From NAT127 sp041655035 (GTDB lineage Bacteria; Pseudomonadota; Gammaproteobacteria; Pseudomonadales; Porticoccaceae), in NCBI GenBank assembly GCA_041655035.1, contig JBAZCN010000018.1, positions 1 through 35,595 of the forward strand: DNA of 35,595 bases, given 5' to 3'. The number at the start of each line of letters is the position of its first letter. Within the stretch, counting starts at the first letter, position 1. Both the position numbers and the translations under genes were made by a program. Below, in pieces: positions 31,640 to 35,595 of this stretch. Under the pieces are notes generated by a model that worked only from the letters and a program-made list of their open reading frames with translations, was not told the origin of the DNA and did no database searches.

Positions 31640-33133
31640 TCAGAGGCTCTCGAGGAAGCGCAGCAGTTCGGCGCGCTGCTCCGCCGTCATGTCCACCACC
31701 CGATCGCGGGCGGCCTGGGCTTCGCCGCCGTGCCAGAGAATGGCTTCCAGCAGCGTGCGGGCGCGGCCGTCGTGCAGGAAGCTGGCGCGTTCGTTGACGG
31801 TGGTGGCGAGGCCGATCCCCCACAGTGGCGGCGTGCGCCATTCGCGGCCACTGGCGTCACCCTCCGGGCGGTTATCGGCAAGTCCTTCACCCATATCGTG
31901 GAGCAGCAGGTCGCTGTAGGGCCAGATCAGCTGGAAGCGCAGCTCCGGCTGGGCCGCATCGCGGCGGGTGACGAACTTCGGGGTGTGGCAACTGGCGCAG
32001 CCGCTGCCGTAGAAAAGTTTTTTGCCGGCCAGCACCTGCGGATCGTCGACGTCGCGGCGCGGCGGCACCGCCAGGTTGCTGGAATAAAAGGTGACAAAAG
32101 CCATCAGGTCGGCGGGCACTTCCTCGGCGCCGAATTGCGGTTGGGCGCCGTGGGCCTGAGCGAAGCAATCCGGCTGGTGTTCGGTGCAGTCCCCGTAATG
32201 GTTCGGCAGAAGCGGTGTGGAAAGACCCATGTCGCCGGAAAAGGCGTGGGCGGCCTGGTGTTCGACCGTCGGCTGGCCGGCCTTCCAGCCGAAGCGGCCG
32301 AGCACCAGTTCGCCGCTGTGGTCGCGGACATAGTTCGGCTTGCCGACCACGCCGTCAGGGTGGTCGACCCGGTTGGCGCCGGCGAGGATGTCGTCGGGAT
32401 GGATGGCTTCGAGCAGGCCGAGACCCAGCATCGGTGGCGACAGCCGCGGCGAGATCATCACGTCGTCGCGCATCGGGCCGTAGCCGAGATCGACGATACG
32501 GTATTCGGGTTTGCGCAGCACCACGGTTTCACCGCCGTTGAGAGCAACGGGCACCTCGCTCCAGTCGATGCGCATCCGGCCTTCGGCGAGCAGGCCCGGC
32601 ACGGCAAAGTTCTGCAATTGCCCGCCGTAGGTCGGCTCCGGCAGTACCGCCAGCCGCCGCTCGGCCAGTTGCCGGCGCTCGGCGTTGCTGACCGGCGGCA
32701 CCGACAGGCGCAGGAACATCGACACGGCCTCCTCGCCGGGCTCCGGCACCACTCCGCGGCCGTCCTTGATATGGCAGCCCTGGCAGGAGCGGGCGTTGAA
32801 CAGCGGGCCGAGGCCATCGGAGGCCAGTGTCGATGCCGGCGAGGAGACCCAGTCCTTGCGGAACAGGCCGTTGCCGATAAAGAACGTTTCGCGGCCGTCG
32901 AAGGGGATGTTGGCGGAGGGGTGGGAGTAGATGTCGCGGTTCAGGGCCTTGTCGCGCACCGTGGTAGCACCGCCGGGCAGCGCTTCGAAGCGCTCGGCGG
33001 CGGTAAAGTCCGCGGCCGGTGCGGTGATCCGGGTGACGCGGTCGCGATCGGCGGGGCTGAGATCCGGCCGCTGCGCCAGTGCCGGGTGGCAGCTCAGCAC
33101 GGCGAGACACAACATTAGGGGGCGTATGAGCAA
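31640..33133 (-). CDS. Di-haem oxidoreductase, DUF1111 family
   Basis: Periplasmic di-haem protein of 497 residues with a signal peptide ending 'CHPALAQ' (about residue 21). Two haem-binding motifs: CQGCH (117-121) and CASCH (379-383), the spacing typical of DUF1111 / thiol-oxidoreductase-like proteins. 'DGLGPLFNARSCQGCH' is the family hallmark. TTG at 33133 is preferred because GAGG lies 7 bases upstream and it gives a full signal sequence. Placed between two imelysin genes in an iron operon, it may change the redox state of captured iron; this role is inferred. Confidence 0.9.
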   Translation of the reverse strand: MLIRPLMLCLAVLSCHPALAQRPDLSPADRDRVTRITAPAADFTAAERFEALPGGATTVRDKALNRDIYSHPSANIPFDGRETFFIGNGLFRKDWVSSPASTLASDGLGPLFNARSCQGCHIKDGRGVVPEPGEEAVSMFLRLSVPPVSNAERRQLAERRLAVLPEPTYGGQLQNFAVPGLLAEGRMRIDWSEVPVALNGGETVVLRKPEYRIVDLGYGPMRDDVMISPRLSPPMLGLGLLEAIHPDDILAGANRVDHPDGVVGKPNYVRDHSGELVLGRFGWKAGQPTVEHQAAHAFSGDMGLSTPLLPNHYGDCTEHQPDCFAQAHGAQPQFGAEEVPADLMAFVTFYSSNLAVPPRRDVDDPQVLAGKKLFYGSGCASCHTPKFVTRRDAAQPELRFQLIWPYSDLLLHDMGEGLADNRPEGDASGREWRTPPLWGIGLATTVNERASFLHDGRARTLLEAILWHGGEAQAARDRVVDMTAEQRAELLRFLESL

Positions 33134-33219
33134 AGCTACCTCGGGTTGCTGGCTGGGGGCACGGGCGCGGTAGTCTACGGTAACCGCCCCCGCCCGTCAG
33201 CCGGCGGATCACAGGACCG

Positions 33220-34503
33220 TTACTGGAACACGGCATCCGGGTCGTCGAGGCTGTCGGAGCCCTCGATCTCGATGGCGCCGAGGCCCAGGTTGGTGACGAC
33301 CCGCTCGATGGAGCGGGTCTGCTCCACCAGGGCGTCGATCACGCCCTGGATAACGGCATTGCCCTCGGTATTCCCTTCGCCGATCATCTGGTCGTAGGCT
33401 TCGACGGTTTCCGCGCGCTCTTTCATCGCCGTCATGGCGGCGACGGTGCCATCCAGCTTGCCGCGCATCTCGGTGTCGAGGTCGAGTGCCCCGGCCTGCA
33501 CCAGTTGCGACAGCGACGGGCCCTCGACGACGCTGCCATCGCTGCGGGTGTAGCGGCCGAGATAGACGTTGCGCATGCCGATCTGGTTGTAGTAGTGGGA
33601 ATTGTGGGTATTGTCGGAGAAGCAGTCGTGCTCCTCTTCCGGATCGTGGAGGATCAGGCCGAGCTTGGTGCGCTCACCCGCCAGCTCACCGTAGGACAGG
33701 CTGCCGAGACCGGTAAGCATGGCGCCGATGCCCGCCTGTGGATCGGCGTCGAGATCGCGCCGCGCCGCGCCCCCGGTGCGCCAATTGGCGACCATCTCTT
33801 CGAGATCGTCGACCAGCAGCTGGCTCGCCGCCAGCAGATAGTCGATGCGCCGCTGGCAATTGCCGCCGGTGCAGTTGGCGATGTCGTAATCGGTGGCGGG
33901 GCGGTTGCCGGCGCCGGGTCCGGTGCCATTCAGGTCCTGGCCCCACAGCAGAAACTCGATGGCGTGGTAGCCGGTGGCGACATTGGCCTCGATGCCGCCG
34001 ATTTCCTGGAAGGTGTCGGACAGCAGCTCCGCGGTGATTTCCCGGGCGTCGATCTCGCGGCCGCCGATTTTCATGACGGGATTGGCGATGATGTTGGCGG
34101 CGTACCAGGCGTTGGCGTCGGACTCGGTGCCGTAGCTGGCATCGACGTAATCGATGAGCCCCTCGTCCAGCGGCCAGGCGTTCACCCGACCCTCCCACTC
34201 GTCGACGATCGGGTTGCCGAAGCGGAAGGCCTCCGTTTGCATGTAGGGCACGCGCGCCGCCAGCCACGCCTCCCGGGCCTGTTGCAGGGCGGTGTCGGAC
34301 GGGTTGTCGGTCAGGACCTGCACCGCCTGGTGCAGTTGGCGGGCGCCGCCGAGGGAATCCTCATAACCGGCGAGGGCGATATCGGCATAGGTGCCGATCA
34401 CCGCGGCAGCGGTAACGGGGGCCGGGTCGGCCATGGTGGCTGGAACAAACGTGCCCAGGGCTAACAACGTCGCGGCGAGACCGGACATGACGAGGGTGCG
34501 CAT
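33220..34503 (-). CDS. Imelysin family iron-regulated protein (IrpA type)
   Basis: 427 residues, periplasmic: the signal peptide ends near 'PATMADPAPV' (about residue 26). It contains the family GxHxxE motif as G178-Y-H180-A-I-E183 in 'ATGYHAIEFLLWGQDL', plus 'NPIVDEWEGRVNAWPLDEGLIDYV' and 'HDCFSDNTHNSHYYNQIGM', both characteristic of the IrpA/ICMP branch of imelysins. AAGGAG lies 6 bases before the ATG. First gene of the seven-gene iron operon; a TATAAT box and Fur-like site lie 30-56 bases upstream. Iron binding is the likely role; peptidase activity is reported for some relatives only. Confidence 0.92.
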   Translation of the reverse strand: MRTLVMSGLAATLLALGTFVPATMADPAPVTAAAVIGTYADIALAGYEDSLGGARQLHQAVQVLTDNPSDTALQQAREAWLAARVPYMQTEAFRFGNPIVDEWEGRVNAWPLDEGLIDYVDASYGTESDANAWYAANIIANPVMKIGGREIDAREITAELLSDTFQEIGGIEANVATGYHAIEFLLWGQDLNGTGPGAGNRPATDYDIANCTGGNCQRRIDYLLAASQLLVDDLEEMVANWRTGGAARRDLDADPQAGIGAMLTGLGSLSYGELAGERTKLGLILHDPEEEHDCFSDNTHNSHYYNQIGMRNVYLGRYTRSDGSVVEGPSLSQLVQAGALDLDTEMRGKLDGTVAAMTAMKERAETVEAYDQMIGEGNTEGNAVIQGVIDALVEQTRSIERVVTNLGLGAIEIEGSDSLDDPDAVFQ

Positions 34504-34532
34504 GGCAGCTCCTTGCAGTGAAAGAGGTTGCC

Positions 34533-34559
34533 ATTATAAAACGATAATGATTCTTAAAT
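34533..34559 (-). promoter_or_regulatory. Fur box and -10 of the iron operon
   Basis: Read on plus, the segment beginning AAACGATAATGATTCTTAAA (34539-34558) contains a perfect GATAATGAT half and a diverged second half. It resembles Fur sites of the AATGATAATGATTCTCATT type at most positions. On minus it lies just upstream of TATAAT (34538-34533), so it occupies the promoter spacer. Iron-bound Fur would repress. No good -35 is visible. Confidence 0.75.
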
Positions 34560-34627
34560 GTAGTGCCGCTGTCGAATTGTCGCGGGTATTGTTGCGTTGG
34601 CTCAACAAAATCAGCCAGGTATGGCAT

Positions 34628-34812
34628 CTGTTGACGTTTGGATAGGAGCTGAATAAAGGAATGTTTTCATGGCTGGGGGTTCTGCGGTGCGCTTCGTTCC
34701 TCAGCACACCCTATGGGATAGCGATTCAGGGGTGTGCCGACGGAAGAGGCGCACCGGGGATGGCTGCCCGGCAGCGGCGCATGGCTGCTTTTGCGCGACC
34801 GGTGAACGTCGA
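34628..34812 (-). repeat. MITE-like palindromic element, copy 6
   Basis: About 185 bp between the small lipoprotein gene and the imelysin gene, both on minus. One end is CTGTTGACGTTTGG (34628-34641), the other ACCGGTGAACGTCGA (34798-34812). Arms are at 34686-34715 and 34727-34755; the 34686 arm is identical to copy 1. The flank GCAAAAGCAGC (read on minus, near 34795) is shared with copy 5. The rest of 34504-34902 holds only the iron-operon promoter; no gene is seen. Confidence 0.82.
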
Positions 34813-34902
34813 TATATCCTGGGTGCTGGCCGGTGTGATGCGGCTGGTTTCAATGTCCCCTGGGCAGGTGGCCAGCCAGCTCGGCAGAGGGGCGGAAAGG
34901 GA

Positions 34903-35193
34903 CTACCGCCCGGCGCGGGATTCCTGAATGTAGAACCGCGCTTTCTGGGCGTTCTTGATACAGCCATCGAAGTTTTCGACGGTCTGCATGGTGCGGGCTG
35001 TGGTGATCAGGCTGAACGCCTTGGTGTAGCTGACGGTGCCGGCGAAGCCTTCGGCCTTGGCGATATCGAGTTCGCGCCAGGCGCTGTTCACGCCATTCTT
35101 GCAGCCTTCGCGGTAGGGGGAGGGCAGGCCGGAGCAGCCGGCGAGCAGCAGGCTCGCCAGGGCGAGAATGGCTGTCTTGGGGAGCTGGGTCAT
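34903..35193 (-). CDS. Small lipoprotein of unknown function
   Basis: 96 residues. Signal 'TAILALASLLLAGCSGLP' with an LAGC lipobox (cysteine about residue 20). The mature part is short and mixed-charge, with two further cysteines (about 31 and 78) that could form a disulfide: 'YREGCKNGVNSAWRELDIAKAEGFAGT' and 'NFDGCIKNAQKARFYIQESRAGR'. I do not recognise the family. The ribosome site before the ATG is weak (AGGA very close). It sits 57 bases downstream of the DUF971 gene on the same strand, so it may be cotranscribed. Codon usage looks like its neighbours. Confidence 0.65.
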   Translation of the reverse strand: MTQLPKTAILALASLLLAGCSGLPSPYREGCKNGVNSAWRELDIAKAEGFAGTVSYTKAFSLITTARTMQTVENFDGCIKNAQKARFYIQESRAGR

Positions 35194-35250
35194 GTCCTGG
35201 TCTCAAGAGGTTGTTATGACTGGGATCATGCAGCTTGCCCGCGGTGTCCG

Positions 35251-35595
35251 TCAAGGCTCCAGGAAACGGACCACCTGGGTGTCCGGGTCGCGTGTCTTGC
35301 CGGCCCCCTCGAGTTGATCGAGATAAGTTGCCCACAGTGTGTCGTGGTCGTGGCACAGTCGGTGGAGGTATTCCCAACTGTAGATGCCGGTGTCGTGGCC
35401 ATCGTCGAAGGTGAGGCGGATGGCGTAGTTGCCGGAGCGCTCGATGGCGGTGATGGCGACGCGGGCCTTGCCCCATTGCAGCACTTCCTGCCCCGGGCCG
35501 TGACCCTTGACTTCGGCGCTCGGCGAATGGACCCGCAGGAATTCGGCGCTGAGTGCCCGCGGCGGGGCTCCGGGGAAGCTGAATTCCAGGGAGAG
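35251..35595 (-). CDS. DUF971 domain protein, 5' end outside window
   Basis: At least 114 residues, open to the window edge with no start found, so it is partial. 'FLRVHSPSAEVKGHGPGQEVLQWGK', 'IERSGNYAIRLTFDDGHDTGIYSWEYLHRLC' and the terminal acidic segment match DUF971 (gamma-butyrobetaine hydroxylase N-terminal-like domain), small proteins of about 120-130 residues with a proposed metal-binding or Fe-S-linked role. An internal GTG at 35484 is in frame but conserved sequence continues upstream of it. Probably cytoplasmic. Confidence 0.88.
   Translation of the reverse strand, partial: LSLEFSFPGAPPRALSAEFLRVHSPSAEVKGHGPGQEVLQWGKARVAITAIERSGNYAIRLTFDDGHDTGIYSWEYLHRLCHDHDTLWATYLDQLEGAGKTRDPDTQVVRFLEP

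Noticed and set aside
868..34812. CRISPR array made of the recurrent 30-bp sequence
   Set aside because: Copies are kilobases apart, inverted, and have no regular spacers or cas genes.
34661..34927. 88-codon open frame on plus with AAAGGA before the ATG
   Set aside because: Runs through repeat copy 6 and into the lipoprotein gene; protein has no features.

Overview
The window reads as chromosomal DNA of a GC-rich gammaproteobacterium. A BioH-BioC fusion inside a bioB-F-HC-D operon, class I polyhydroxyalkanoate genes, and a serB / smp / FimX-like neighbourhood resembling that of Pseudomonas together suggest the Cellvibrionales (Halieaceae/Cellvibrionaceae-like marine bacteria). This placement is an inference from gene content; no rRNA or tRNA gene is present to support it.

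Layout. 1-3.3 kb: 3' part of bamB, a purine phosphoribosyltransferase (hpt), a DUF3237 protein and a lipoprotein cytochrome c5. 3.3-9.7 kb, minus strand: rep helicase, phaC, phaB and smp. 9.9-16.4 kb: serB on plus, then on minus a FimX-like degenerate GGDEF/EAL protein, a PilZ-like protein and epmB. 16.4-18.7 kb, plus: efp-epmA, which with epmB gives EF-P and its lysylation enzymes, then a LEA-type lipoprotein. 18.7-20.3 kb, minus: cysE and comF. 20.3-24.9 kb, plus: bioB-bioF-bioHC-bioD with overlapping stop/start codons behind a probable BirA operator. 25.0 kb: a small DUF3094 membrane protein. 25.3-34.5 kb, minus: a seven-gene iron operon behind a Fur box (imelysin, di-haem DUF1111, second imelysin, DUF1513, then an FbpC/FbpA/FbpB ferric-iron ABC transporter). 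34.9 kb to the end: a small lipoprotein and a DUF971 gene cut by the window edge.

How they work together. The iron operon plausibly couples periplasmic iron capture or redox chemistry to ABC import. The bio genes cover pimeloyl-ACP synthesis through biotin, with bioA missing from the locus. The efp/epm genes form one translation-factor modification unit. phaB and phaC are the last two steps of PHB synthesis.

The least expected structure is not a gene. It is a dispersed, mostly intergenic repeat with six copies plus one solo end. The fullest copies are about 165-185 bp, with imperfect terminal inverted repeats (GGGGCTGTTGACGTTTC-like) around a central inverted repeat with 30-bp arms. The copies lie at gene 3' ends, mostly between convergent genes, and never in an intergenic gap between two divergent gene starts. 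In three genes (FimX-like, epmB, DUF3094) the TAG stop codon sits in a CTAG tetramer immediately abutting an element end. This looks like a MITE-like family with a CTAG/YTAR-type target that may also serve as a 3'-end RNA structure.
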